Assembly (NCBI RefSeq): GCF_035762905.1
Contig: NZ_DASUCC010000070.1
Coordinates: 142,710-206,709, forward strand
Source of the DNA: DASYTH01 sp035762905
GTDB taxonomy: Bacteria > Actinomycetota > Actinomycetes > Mycobacteriales > Pseudonocardiaceae
DNA: 64,000 bases
Direction of reading: 5' to 3'
Shown here piece after piece: positions 8,371 through 17,180 of the stretch. The notes beneath the pieces were generated by a model. It did no database searches. It was not told where the DNA came from and saw nothing but the letters and a program-made list of their open reading frames with translations. The position numbers were made by a program, and so were the translations under genes. Each line of letters begins with the position of its first letter. Position 1 is the first letter of the stretch.

Positions 8371-9813
8371 ATGGCGGACGGGGCCGGACGGGGGCTGAGC
8401 TGGGGTGTGGCGGGGTTGTGCGTGGTGGCGGGAGCGTCGCTGGTCAACCCGGTGGCGGTGCTGTCCGGCGGGGGACGCTGGTTCGGGCTGGACGACCTGA
8501 CGACGCGGGTCATGGATCCGGACCTGCCGTTCATGATCGGGGCGGCGGCGCTGGCCGCGGTTGTGGGAGTGCTGGTCCTGCGGTGGTACCGGGTCGTGGG
8601 CTGGGCCGCGCTGCTGGCGGTCGGGGCGCTGTTGAGCACGGCCGGGGTGATTCCACTGCTGAGTGGCCTGGACGGGGACAGCCGGTGGTGGCCGTATGCG
8701 GCGATGGGGGCAGGCCCGGTTCTGGTGGTGCTTGGGCTGCTCGGTGGCGCCAACTGGTTGCTGCACACGGCCGGAACGGCGGTCGCGGCACCGGTGATCG
8801 CGACCGCCTTCCTCGGACCGCTGCCGATGCCCTTCGTGCTCGCCACGAGGTGGAACGGAGAACTGCTGGAGGGGGTGACCTACACGCTGGCCGTGGTCGC
8901 TCCGGTCGCGGCCATCGGGATCCTGGTCATGGCGCGGGCACTGCGCCGGCAGCCGGTACCGCCGGCACCGACCTGGCTGGTTTCGGCGGCCGGCATCGGC
9001 GCGGGTGTCCTGCTGCTCGCGCCGGACCTGGTCGACCGGATCAGCAACGCACCGGGCGCCGCCGGCTTGGAGAGCGGGCTGTTCAGGCCGGCGGCCCAGG
9101 ACTGGCGCGACGACCGGATGCTGGGGCTCGGGATCACCGGCGCCGCGATGGTCGCGGCGGCAACGGGGCTCGCCGCGCTGCTCGGCAGGCGGGCACTGGT
9201 CGCCACGCTGGGTGCCGGGCTGGTGCTCTACGGCATCCTGTTCCCGCAGTCCTTCTCCGTCGTCGGGCTCGGGAACCCGGTGCTCATCCTGATCGTCATG
9301 CTGGCCGGTGCCGGCCTCGGCGTGGTCGCGGCGGCGACCCGGTGGCGGCACGTGTTCGCCGGGGTGGCCGGCGGGTTGGTCGCGCTCGGCACCATCGGCT
9401 TGCTGTTCGGCATCGGCGCGAACCCACCATCGCGGAACCAGCCGGCAGCGCTGCTGATCGAGCCGGCCGTGGCCGCACCGCTGGGCTGGCTGCTGCTTGC
9501 CGGGACCGCCTTCGCGTTGACGACCGGGGTGGTGGCGGCCGGGTCGGCGGTGCGCGAGGGCGGCCGGCTGCCGGTCGCGCTCGGGCTGATCGCGGTGGCG
9601 ATCCTGGTCGGCCTGACCAACGTGGGCGGTTTGGTGAACCACAGCGCGGTCAGCGGAGGCGATGTGCGCAGCCCGGTCGTCCTGCTCGGGCTGCTGTCCG
9701 CGGTGACGCTGGCGACCGGCGCCGGACTGATCGCGGCGCTGCACCGGCCGGTGCCGGCGGCGCCCACCGAGCCGGCTGAGCCGCGTGAACCGGAGCCGGT
9801 CCGCGCGAGCTAG
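8371..9813 (+). CDS. Polytopic membrane protein of unknown function, paralogue 1
   Basis: The 480-residue protein is almost entirely hydrophobic helices, probably 12 or more, followed by a short cytoplasmic-looking tail rich in Pro and Glu. No catalytic motif is recognised. It is clearly related to the next gene: both share the layout LLGxxNxLLHTxG with APVIA or VPVIA near the middle, AAATRxRHxxAG later, VALGLIA near the C-terminus, and a PE-rich tail. ATG at 8371 is preferred over GTG at 8362, but neither has a strong ribosome binding site. Possible roles include envelope transport or a membrane scaffold; none can be assigned. Confidence 0.75.
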   Translation: MADGAGRGLSWGVAGLCVVAGASLVNPVAVLSGGGRWFGLDDLTTRVMDPDLPFMIGAAALAAVVGVLVLRWYRVVGWAALLAVGALLSTAGVIPLLSGLDGDSRWWPYAAMGAGPVLVVLGLLGGANWLLHTAGTAVAAPVIATAFLGPLPMPFVLATRWNGELLEGVTYTLAVVAPVAAIGILVMARALRRQPVPPAPTWLVSAAGIGAGVLLLAPDLVDRISNAPGAAGLESGLFRPAAQDWRDDRMLGLGITGAAMVAAATGLAALLGRRALVATLGAGLVLYGILFPQSFSVVGLGNPVLILIVMLAGAGLGVVAAATRWRHVFAGVAGGLVALGTIGLLFGIGANPPSRNQPAALLIEPAVAAPLGWLLLAGTAFALTTGVVAAGSAVREGGRLPVALGLIAVAILVGLTNVGGLVNHSAVSGGDVRSPVVLLGLLSAVTLATGAGLIAALHRPVPAAPTEPAEPREPEPVRAS

Positions 9814-9844
9814 GCCACAGCCGGCCACGACGTAGAGTGCCGGT

Positions 9845-11176
9845 GTGTCCGAAGTGGAGGGACCGCCGCGGGCGGTGGCATGGTTGGGGCTGGTCGCGGC
9901 CGGTGCGCTGGTCAGTCCGGTGCTCGCGGTGTCGGGCGGGGACACGCAGGGCGGGGTGTTCGCGTTGCCGTTCGCGACCGGCTCGGCGGCGCTGGCGGCC
10001 GGGCTGGCGCTGCCGGCCATGCGGCGGGACCGGGCCGCCGGGTGGGTGTGGGTGCTGCTGGCCGGCACCCTGCTGTGCGCGGCGCTGCCGGTGCCGCTGA
10101 TCGGCACGGACGACCCCGTGGCCGTGGGGTGGTGGTGGGCCTGCGCGCGGGGAGCGGCACCGGTGCTGGTCAGCCTCGGCCTGCTCGGCGCCGGCAACCT
10201 GCTGCTGCACACCGGGGGCGCCAGGGCCGCGGTGCCGGTGATCGCCTGCACCTTCACCGTCAGCACGGCGGGCGTGCTCGCGGCACTCCTGCTGCGGGAG
10301 GCATTCGCGGTGCTGGTCTGGTGCGGGCTCGGGCTGGGACTGACCGGGCTGGCGGCGGCCATCGGCATCGCGGTCCGGGTGTCGGTGCTGCGCTGGCATG
10401 CGGAGCCGGCCGCGCCGAGCCGGACGGTCCTGGTCGCCGGGATCGTCGCCGCGGTCCTCCCGCTCGGGCTGGACCTGGTCGAGCGGATCGCCGTCGGGTC
10501 GGATCGGACCGCGCTCGGGATCGCCGGAGTCGCGGTCACCGCGGTCGGCATCGCGCTGGCGGCGCGGCTCGGCCGGCGCGTGCTCGGCGCCGTGCTGGCC
10601 ATCGTCTTGATCGGCTACGGCTGCGGCCTCCCGCTCAGCTATGCCGCCGGCTCAGCCGCGTTCCAGGGCTCGCCACCGGTGGTGGGCCTGGTCGTGTTCT
10701 TGGTGGGTGCGGCACTCGGCGGGCTCGCGGCGGCGACCCGCCAGCGGCACGCCTGGGCCGGGGCGGCCGCCGGACTGGTCCTGCTCACATTCCTGGCCTG
10801 GGTACTGGACACGACGTCGGACGACGCGGTGCTCGACGACGGGTTGCTGCCGGCACCGCTGGCCTGGCTGCTGCTCGCCTGTGCGGCCTTCGCCCTGGCG
10901 GCCGGGGCGGTCGCGGCGGCGGCCACGATCGGACCGCACGGGCCGCTGCCGGTTGCGCTCGGGCTGATCGCCCCGGCGATCTGGCTCGGCCTGAGCGAGG
11001 CCGACACGCTGGTGAACGACGGTCCGCTGACCACGGGAGACGGGGCGCAACTGCTGGTGCGAAGCGCGATCTCCGGCGTGCTCCTGCTCGGCGGCGCCGT
11101 GCTGATGACGGTGCTGCGCCGGCCGGAGCCGCGGCCCGGCGAGCCGAGCGAACCCGGGGAACCGCCACCCGCGTAG
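9845..11176 (+). CDS. Polytopic membrane protein of unknown function, paralogue 2
   Basis: This 443-residue hydrophobic protein is a tandem paralogue of the preceding gene, 31 bp downstream. The shared blocks appear in the same order, and both end in a Pro/Glu-rich tail after the last helix. The differences are spread along the whole length, so the duplication is old and both copies are probably maintained. It starts with GTG at 9845. The next gene begins 19 bp downstream, which suggests cotranscription. No family name can be given from the sequence alone. Confidence 0.75.
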   Translation: MSEVEGPPRAVAWLGLVAAGALVSPVLAVSGGDTQGGVFALPFATGSAALAAGLALPAMRRDRAAGWVWVLLAGTLLCAALPVPLIGTDDPVAVGWWWACARGAAPVLVSLGLLGAGNLLLHTGGARAAVPVIACTFTVSTAGVLAALLLREAFAVLVWCGLGLGLTGLAAAIGIAVRVSVLRWHAEPAAPSRTVLVAGIVAAVLPLGLDLVERIAVGSDRTALGIAGVAVTAVGIALAARLGRRVLGAVLAIVLIGYGCGLPLSYAAGSAAFQGSPPVVGLVVFLVGAALGGLAAATRQRHAWAGAAAGLVLLTFLAWVLDTTSDDAVLDDGLLPAPLAWLLLACAAFALAAGAVAAAATIGPHGPLPVALGLIAPAIWLGLSEADTLVNDGPLTTGDGAQLLVRSAISGVLLLGGAVLMTVLRRPEPRPGEPSEPGEPPPA

Positions 11177-11195
11177 ATCCGGAAGGATCGGGGAC

Positions 11196-11744
11196 GTGAC
11201 GGCGGTCATCGCGGCGGTCAGCAGCGTCCTGGTGGCGGTGCTCGCAGGGTTGTTCGCCTACCTGAACAGCCGGGCGGCGAGCGTGCGGCAGGACCGGCTG
11301 GCGCGGGTGAACGCGCAGTTGGAGGAGCTGTACGGGCCGCTGTTCGCGTTGTCCCAAGCATCGAACGCGGTGTGGCGGACGTTCCGCGAGCGGCACCGGT
11401 TCGGCATGGTGTTCGTGCCCGCCGCGGAGTTGACCGAGGAGCAGCGGCAGGTCTGGGTGCGGTGGATCCGGGACGTGTTCCTGCCGATGAACCGGCGCGC
11501 CTACGAGGTGATCGTGACCAAGGCGCACCTGCTCGAGGGCGAGGAGATGCCCCGCTGCCTGCTGGACTTCTGCGCACACGTGGCCGGGTACGAGCCCGTG
11601 GTGCGGGGCTGGGAGGACGGGGACATCGCCGAGATCGGGTCCATAGTGGACCATCCCGGCTCGACCTACCTGGACTACGTCCGCGAAACCTTCGCCACGC
11701 TGAAGAAACGACAGCTGGAGCTGCTGCGCGCGACCCGGTCCTGA
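11196..11744 (+). CDS. Single-pass membrane protein of unknown function
   Basis: The 182-residue protein begins with one hydrophobic helix (about residues 2-23) and then a long, charged, helical cytoplasmic-looking part containing RVNAQLEELYGPLFAL. This type of short N-anchored helical protein is common in actinobacteria and proteobacteria but uncharacterised. It starts with GTG at 11196. It sits 13 bp before the DUF445 gene and 19 bp after the membrane paralogues, so it is likely in one transcription unit. Confidence 0.75.
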   Translation: MTAVIAAVSSVLVAVLAGLFAYLNSRAASVRQDRLARVNAQLEELYGPLFALSQASNAVWRTFRERHRFGMVFVPAAELTEEQRQVWVRWIRDVFLPMNRRAYEVIVTKAHLLEGEEMPRCLLDFCAHVAGYEPVVRGWEDGDIAEIGSIVDHPGSTYLDYVRETFATLKKRQLELLRATRS

Positions 11745-11757
11745 GTACGGTGGGCGC

Positions 11758-12984
11758 GTGGACGCCATCCTGGACGACGTCGCGGCCCGCTGGCCGGTGT
11801 ACGTCTCGATGCCGTTCATCGCCGCGATCATCGGATACGTCACCAAGCTGGCCGCCATCCAGATGATGTTCCGGCCGGTCGACTTCATCGGCATCCCACC
11901 GGTTCTCGGCTGGCAGGGGGTGGTGCCGCGGAACTCCACCCGGATGATCGGGACGGCCGCCGAGCTGATCACCACCCGGCTGGTGGACCCGGCGGAGATC
12001 TTCGCCCGGCTGGACCCGGACCGGATGGCCGAGGAGATCGAGGCGCCGCTGCTGCGCGCGGTGGACCGGGTCACCCGGGAGCTGATGGCCGAGCAGGCGC
12101 CGGCGCTGTGGGCGTCGATGCCGGCGCTGGCCAGGGACATGGTGGTCAAGCAGGTGCAGGCCTCCTCGCCGGCCATGGTGCGCCGGATCATGGCCGAGAT
12201 CCGGGCGAACATCGCCGACGTGCTGGACATCAAGCAGGTCGCGGTTTCCGCGCTGGAGCGGGACAAGGAGTTGCTGGTCCGGTTGGTCCGGGACATCTCC
12301 CGGCCGGAGATGGCGTTCATCGCGCGGTGCGGGATCTACTTCGGACTCGTGCTCGGTCTGGTGCAGACGGTGGTGTGGTCGCTCACCCACGCACCGCTGG
12401 TGCTGCCGTTGTTCGGCGCGACGATCGGCCTGCTCACCGACTGGCTGGCGATCAAGCTGGTGTTCTTTCCCCGGGAGCCCAAGAAGATCCTCGGACTGGT
12501 GCCGTTCCAGGGGATCTTCCAGCGGCGCCGGGACGAGGTGGCCCGCCAGTACGGTGCGCTGGTCGCCCGCGAGGTGATGACCGTGCCGAACATCGTGACC
12601 GGGCTGCTTTCCGGGCCGCGCTCAGATCGATTGATCGCACTGATCCAGCGGGTGGTCCGGCAGACCGTGGACGAGCAGGCCGACATCGCCCGGCCCCTCG
12701 TGTCCGTCGCGATCGGGGCCCGGCGGTTCGAGGATCTCAAGCACGCGGCGGCGGACCGGGCGGTGGCCTACCTGTCCGCGACCGCCCTGCACGCCACCGA
12801 CTACGTCACCGGCGCGATGGACGTGGCGGACACGATCGCCGGCCGGATGCGCCGGCTGTCCCGGGTGGAGTACGAGGGCCTGCTGCGCCCGGCGTTCCGG
12901 CAGGACGAGTGGAAGCTGATCGGCGTCGGCGCGGTCATCGGAGCGCTGGTTGGCGAACTTCAGGTGCTGCTGTTGCTCGGCTGA
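11758..12984 (+). CDS. DUF445 family membrane protein
   Basis: The 408-residue protein has the DUF445 (YheB-like) layout: an N-terminal membrane helix with the conserved GYVTKLAAIQMMFRP segment, a central helical soluble part with GVVPRN and repeated helical blocks, a second hydrophobic segment with LTDWLAIKLVFFP, and a C-terminal anchor. Function is unknown in this family. It starts with GTG at 11758. Its last 50 bp overlap the 3' end of znuB on the other strand. Confidence 0.88.
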   Translation: MDAILDDVAARWPVYVSMPFIAAIIGYVTKLAAIQMMFRPVDFIGIPPVLGWQGVVPRNSTRMIGTAAELITTRLVDPAEIFARLDPDRMAEEIEAPLLRAVDRVTRELMAEQAPALWASMPALARDMVVKQVQASSPAMVRRIMAEIRANIADVLDIKQVAVSALERDKELLVRLVRDISRPEMAFIARCGIYFGLVLGLVQTVVWSLTHAPLVLPLFGATIGLLTDWLAIKLVFFPREPKKILGLVPFQGIFQRRRDEVARQYGALVAREVMTVPNIVTGLLSGPRSDRLIALIQRVVRQTVDEQADIARPLVSVAIGARRFEDLKHAAADRAVAYLSATALHATDYVTGAMDVADTIAGRMRRLSRVEYEGLLRPAFRQDEWKLIGVGAVIGALVGELQVLLLLG

Positions 12985-13822
12985 GCCGGCGGGGACGACC
13001 GCGCAGCACGGAGATCGTCCAGCAGACCAAGAAGATCAGGAACGAGATCGTGGTGACGAACGAGCTGATCGGCGCACCCGGCGCCAGCGAGAGCACGATG
13101 CCGCCGACCGCGGACACCACGGCGAAGATCACCGCGAGAACGGTGGCGCGCAACGGGCTCGCGGTGATCCGGCAGGCCGCCGCGGCCGGAGTGACCATCA
13201 GGGACAGCACCAGCAGCGCGCCGACGGTCTGCACGCCCAGCGCGGTGGCGATGCCGACCAGCACGGCGAACACCGGGGTCAGCACCCGCACCCGCACGCC
13301 GCGGGCGAGCGCCACCTCGGGGTCGACGCTGGCGAACAGCAGCGGCCGGTAGAGCAGCGCGAGCACGCCGAGCACCAGCACCGTGCACACCGCCATCTGC
13401 ACCAGGCTGACCGAGTTCACGTTGATCACCTGGCCGAACAGCAGACCGAACTTGTTGGTCGCCCGGCCGCGGTAGAACCACAACAGCAGCACGCCGAGGC
13501 CGAGGCCGAACGCGAGCAGCACGCCGATCAGCGAGTCGTGGTCGGCGTTGCGCCGGGACAGCAGCCCCAGGATCAGCGCGGCGATCACGGCGCCTGCGAT
13601 CGCCCCGTAGCCGATGCCGATGCCGAGCAGCAGCGCGGCGGCGCCGCCGGTGAAGGACAGCTCGGCGGTGCCGTGCACGGCGAATGCCATGTTCCGGCTG
13701 ACCACCAGCGGCCCGAGCACCCCGGCCAGCACCCCGAGCACCAGGCCGGCGAGCAGCGCGTCGCGGACGAAGTCCTCGCCGAGCAGGTCGAGGGTCAGCT
13801 GCCAGTCGAACAGCTGGTCCAT
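12935..13822 (-). CDS. znuB: Metal ABC transporter permease (ZnuB-like)
   Basis: The 295-residue ABC-3 family permease has about eight or nine transmembrane helices and is expected to import zinc or manganese with the adjacent ATPase and binding lipoprotein. Conserved segments include SRNMAFAVHGTAELSFTGGA and the C-terminal GALLVLSLMVTPAAAA. ATG at 13822 was chosen because it overlaps the stop codon of the ATPase gene by 1 bp (TGATG). Its 3' end overlaps the DUF445 gene tail by 50 bp, an antisense arrangement. Confidence 0.92.
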   Translation of the reverse strand: MDQLFDWQLTLDLLGEDFVRDALLAGLVLGVLAGVLGPLVVSRNMAFAVHGTAELSFTGGAAALLLGIGIGYGAIAGAVIAALILGLLSRRNADHDSLIGVLLAFGLGLGVLLLWFYRGRATNKFGLLFGQVINVNSVSLVQMAVCTVLVLGVLALLYRPLLFASVDPEVALARGVRVRVLTPVFAVLVGIATALGVQTVGALLVLSLMVTPAAAACRITASPLRATVLAVIFAVVSAVGGIVLSLAPGAPISSFVTTISFLIFLVCWTISVLRGRPRRLSRATAAPEVRQPALR

Positions 13823-14691
13823 CAGGCCTCCCCGAGGTGGTGCGGGGCGTGGTCCTCGCACAGGCCGCTGTGCGCGCCGACCACGTGGATCTGGCCGCGC
13901 ACCCGCAGCACGTCCACCGTCGTGCCGTACAGCTCGGAGAGCGTCTCGGAGGTCATCACCGCCTCCACCGGGCCGATCCGGAACCGGCCGTCCACCAGGT
14001 AGAGCACCCGGTCGACCAGCGGCAGCACCGGGTTGATCTCGTGGGTGACGAACAGCACGGCGCTGCCGGCGGTGCGCCGCCGCTCGTCGATCAGCCGGCT
14101 GACCACCTGCTGGTTGGCCAGGTCGAGGGACAGCAGCGGCTCGTCGCAGAGCAGCAGCCGCGGGTCGCCGGTCATCGCCTGGGCCACCCGCAGGCGCTGC
14201 TGCTCACCGCCGGAGAGCAGGCCGACCGGACGGTCGGCGTACCCGAGCGCGCCGACCGCCACCAGGGCCGCCTGCACCCGGCGCCGCCGCTCCCGGATCC
14301 GGGACAGGCCGGTCCCCCACCGGTGCCCGTCCCAGCCGAGCCCGACCAGGTCCCGGCCGCGCATCGTCACGGTCGGGTCGAGCGCGCGCTGCTGCGGGAT
14401 GTAGCCGATCCACTGGTTCGCCCGTCCGGGTGCCGCGCCGGCCACCTCGACGGTGCCGGCGGAGAGCCGCTGCAGGCCGAGGAGCACCCGGAGCAGGCTG
14501 GTCTTGCCGGACCCGTTCGGGCCGAGCACCGCGACGAACTCGCCGGGCCGCACGTCCAGGTCGAGGTCGCGCCAGAGCACCCGGGCGCCGTAGCCGAGGG
14601 TGGCCCCGCGCAGCCGCACGACCGGTCCCGCGGTGTCCGGTGTGGACACCCGGAGTGCCGGCGAGGTTCTGGTGCTTGGGTCCACGGTCAT
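13822..14691 (-). CDS. znuC: Metal ABC transporter ATP-binding protein (ZnuC-like)
   Basis: The 289-residue ATPase energises the metal importer. Walker A is GPNGSGKT, the signature is LLSGGEQQRL, Walker B is LLLCDEP and the H-loop is VTHEI. A 25-residue extension precedes the ATPase domain. It starts 4 bp inside the 3' end of znuA and couples to znuB by a 1-bp overlap, so the three genes form one operon reading znuA, znuC, znuB. Confidence 0.94.
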   Translation of the reverse strand: MTVDPSTRTSPALRVSTPDTAGPVVRLRGATLGYGARVLWRDLDLDVRPGEFVAVLGPNGSGKTSLLRVLLGLQRLSAGTVEVAGAAPGRANQWIGYIPQQRALDPTVTMRGRDLVGLGWDGHRWGTGLSRIRERRRRVQAALVAVGALGYADRPVGLLSGGEQQRLRVAQAMTGDPRLLLCDEPLLSLDLANQQVVSRLIDERRRTAGSAVLFVTHEINPVLPLVDRVLYLVDGRFRIGPVEAVMTSETLSELYGTTVDVLRVRGQIHVVGAHSGLCEDHAPHHLGEA

Positions 14692-15581
14692 GTCCCGGCC
14701 ATCGCGTCCGCGAGCGCGTCCACCTGCGCGCTCATCCAGTCAACGTAGCCGGTGACGCCCTCGGGCAGCGTCTCGGTCACGGCGACGACGGGCACGCCGC
14801 CGGCCCGGGCCGACTCGATCAGGCCGTTGGTCACCGGCGTCTCGGCCTGGACGTTGTTGACCAGGGCGGAAACCCGCTTGCCGGTGATCAGCGCGGTGAC
14901 CTCGGCGACCGCGGCCGCCGGCGGGTCGGTCTCCTCCTCGACGGCCTCGCTGAACTCGGCCGGGGTGACGTCGGTCAGCCCGGCGGTCTCGATCAGGTAG
15001 GCGGCCACCGGCTCGGTGGCGGCGACCGTGCCGCCCGGCTTCGCCGCGCCGATCGCGGTGGTCCTGGTGGTCAGCTCGTCCAGGCGGGTGCCGAAGGATT
15101 TCACGTTGCCGGCGAACAGGTCCGCGTCGTCCGGGGCGATCTCGGCGAGGTCGGCGGCGACCGCGTCGGCGACCTTGCGCACGGTCGCCAGGTCGTACCA
15201 GACGTGCTCGTTGGCGCCGTCGGGCTTGCCGGAAACGGCGAACGCCTCGATCGCGTGGCTGTCCGGGCCCATCCGCTCGGTCAGCGGGGTGATGAAGTCG
15301 TCGTAGCCGCCGCCGTTGTAGACCACCAGCCGGGCCCGGGCCACCGCGGCGGCGTCGGCCGGGGGGACCTCGAAGGAGTGCGGGTCGGCGGACGGATCGT
15401 CGATCACCGAGCGGACGCTGACCTTGTCGCCGCCCACGGCCCGCACGACGCTGCCCCACACGTTGGTGGAGGCGACCACGGCGATGGTGCCGGGAGGGTC
15501 CGCCTGCGGTTCGTCCGACGTGCCGCAGCCGGTGACGGCCACGGCGACGGCGGTCACCAGCCAGGCTGGGCGAAGCCCCAT
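14688..15581 (-). CDS. znuA: Metal-binding lipoprotein of ABC importer (ZnuA-like)
   Basis: The 297-residue solute-binding protein belongs to the cluster A-I family that binds Zn or Mn. It has a lipoprotein signal with lipobox VTGC (Cys19). Likely metal ligands are H68 in DPHSF, H126 in EHVWYD, E190 in TEPVAAY and an acidic residue near E270. The usual third His of zinc-specific ZnuA is replaced by a carboxylate, so the metal preference is open. No His-rich loop is present. A GGGGAG ribosome binding site precedes ATG at 15581, and a Zur-like palindrome lies upstream. Confidence 0.9.
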   Translation of the reverse strand: MGLRPAWLVTAVAVAVTGCGTSDEPQADPPGTIAVVASTNVWGSVVRAVGGDKVSVRSVIDDPSADPHSFEVPPADAAAVARARLVVYNGGGYDDFITPLTERMGPDSHAIEAFAVSGKPDGANEHVWYDLATVRKVADAVAADLAEIAPDDADLFAGNVKSFGTRLDELTTRTTAIGAAKPGGTVAATEPVAAYLIETAGLTDVTPAEFSEAVEEETDPPAAAVAEVTALITGKRVSALVNNVQAETPVTNGLIESARAGGVPVVAVTETLPEGVTGYVDWMSAQVDALADAMAGT

Positions 15582-15597
15582 CCGTACTCCCCGGGGT

Positions 15598-15628
15598 TGA
15601 AATGGAAACCGTTATCGGATTCAGTTTA
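15598..15628. promoter_or_regulatory. Candidate Zur/Fur-family operator upstream of znuA
   Basis: About 20 bp before the znuA start lies an AT-rich island in a GC-rich context. Its core, GGAAAC-C-GTTATC at 15604-15616, is an imperfect dyad with 4 of 6 matching positions, inside TGAAATGG...GATTCAG. The location and composition resemble actinobacterial Zur boxes. It would allow zinc-dependent repression of the importer. Metal identity and the regulator are inference. Confidence 0.45.
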
Positions 15629-15733
15629 GGCGACCGGACCGGCTGCTGTCACACCCGGCGGGCCGGGAACCGGGCCGAGCGACGTTGCCCGGGTGGGCTT
15701 CTGGAATTGGTTCTGGAACGTTACGGTCAGGCA

Positions 15734-16834
15734 ATGGCGCGCTCAATGCACATGCGGAGACCGGCGACACTGGCGTCGCTGGCCGCCGAGCTCGGGGTGT
15801 CCAGGACCACGGTGTCGAACGCCTACAACCGGCCCGACCAGCTCTCCCCCGAACTGCGCCGCCGGGTACTGGAGACCGCCCGGCGGCTGGGCTACCCGGG
15901 CCCGGATCCCGTCGCGCGCTCGCTGCGCACCCGCAAGGCCGGCGCGGTCGGCCTGCTGCTCACCGAGAACCTCTCCTACGCCTTCCGCGACCCGGCCGCG
16001 CTCGGCTTCCTGGAAGGGCTGTCGATGGCCTGCGAGGGCGCCGGCCAGGGCCTGCACCTGGTGCCGGTGAACCCCGAGCGGGAGGACGTGGCCGCCGTGC
16101 ACCGGGCCGGCGTGGACGGGTTCGTCGTGTACTCGGTACCCGACGACGACCCGCACCTGGCCGCCGTGCTGTCCCGCCCGGTGCCGACCGTGGTGTGCGA
16201 CCAGCCGCGGGTGGAGGGCGTGGACCGGGTCGGCATCGACGACCGGGCCGCCATGCAGCAGCTCGCCGAGCGGTTGATCGCACTGGGACACCGCCGGGTC
16301 GGGGTGCTGTGCATGCGCCTGGCCCGCGACCGGCACGACGACTTCGCCGGAACCGAGCGGCAGCAGAACGCGCACTTCCACGTGCAGAAGGCCCGGCTGG
16401 CCGGGCTCGCCGACGCGTTCGCCTCGGTCGGCGTGAACTGGGCCGAGGTGCCGGTGGTCGAGCGGTTCGACCACAGCAGCACCTGCGGCGCGGCGGCCGC
16501 CGCCCAACTGCTCGACGCCGAACCGGACCTGACCGCCGTGATCTGCACCTCGGACATCCTCGCCCTCGGCGCGCTGACCGAGGCCCGGCGGCGTGGCCTG
16601 CGGGTGCCGCAGGACCTGACCGTGACCGGGTTCGACGGCATCGCCGAGGCCGAGCGGGTCGGCCTGACCACGGTCCGCCAGCCCGTGCTGGACAAGGGCA
16701 AGGCGGCCGGCAAGCTGCTGCTCGGCGCGGTCGAGCACGGCCGGCCGCGACAGATCATCCTGCCCACCGAGGTGATGGCCGGATCCACCGCCGCGCCGCC
16801 GCGCACCGCAGAAGAACGCTGGTTCGGCCCGTGA
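15734..16834 (+). CDS. LacI-family transcriptional regulator
   Basis: The 366-residue protein has an N-terminal LacI helix-turn-helix (TLASLAAELGVSRTTVSNAY, about residues 13-32), a hinge helix, and a periplasmic-binding-protein-like effector domain with the typical TAVICTSDILALGAL and TVTGFDG segments. The effector is probably a sugar, but no transporter or catabolic genes of that type are adjacent. It is divergent from znuA with about 150 bp between starts. ATG at 15734 was chosen; ATG codons at 15746 and 15752 are alternatives. The stop codon lies inside the first copy of a 129-bp repeat. Confidence 0.9.
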   Translation: MARSMHMRRPATLASLAAELGVSRTTVSNAYNRPDQLSPELRRRVLETARRLGYPGPDPVARSLRTRKAGAVGLLLTENLSYAFRDPAALGFLEGLSMACEGAGQGLHLVPVNPEREDVAAVHRAGVDGFVVYSVPDDDPHLAAVLSRPVPTVVCDQPRVEGVDRVGIDDRAAMQQLAERLIALGHRRVGVLCMRLARDRHDDFAGTERQQNAHFHVQKARLAGLADAFASVGVNWAEVPVVERFDHSSTCGAAAAAQLLDAEPDLTAVICTSDILALGALTEARRRGLRVPQDLTVTGFDGIAEAERVGLTTVRQPVLDKGKAAGKLLLGAVEHGRPRQIILPTEVMAGSTAAPPRTAEERWFGP

Positions 16835-17088
16835 GCGGGAGGCTCGGCCGCGGTGCCGGCTGGACTGAGGAGCAGCGCAGCCGCGAGGAACGAGCGGCGA
16901 GCAGCGCACGAGGGAAGCCGGCGCCAGCAGCGGTCGCGCGGGAGCGAACCATCAACACCGTGAGCGGGAGCGCGACCGCGGTGCCGGCTGGACCGGAGGA
17001 GCAGCGCAGCCGCGAGGAACGAGCGGCGAGCAGCGCACGCAGGGAAGCCGGCACCAGAGCGGTCGCGCGGGAGCGAACCGTCAACACC
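16831..17088. repeat. 129-bp tandem direct repeat, two copies
   Basis: Two 129-bp units, 16831-16959 and 16960-17088, follow the LacI gene and fill most of the 346-bp gap before the carbonic anhydrase gene. They differ at scattered positions. Both contain the identical stretch GAGGAGCAGCGCAGCCGCGA and end in GGAGCGAACC(A/G)TCAACACC. Each contains a potential hairpin around GCCGC...GCGGC. The unit length is 43 codons, and one forward frame stays open from GTG at 16831 through both copies to a stop at 17104-17106. No ribosome binding site is evident. An intergenic repeat element or small RNA is more likely than a protein gene. Confidence 0.8.
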
Positions 17089-17180
17089 GTGACGTTCATC
17101 AAATGACCAGCCTGAATCGAGCGCGGCGTGGCCGCGGGAAGGCATATTTGGCGGCGGGTGGACCGACCGCTGGAGGTGCC

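Noticed and set aside
8212..10602. A 796-residue open frame on the minus strand
   Set aside because: Antisense to both membrane paralogues, whose forward frames show proper helices and GC-skewed third positions.
17103..17180. Extended N-terminus of beta-carbonic anhydrase
   Set aside because: A GGAGGTG ribosome binding site and family length support the start at 17181.
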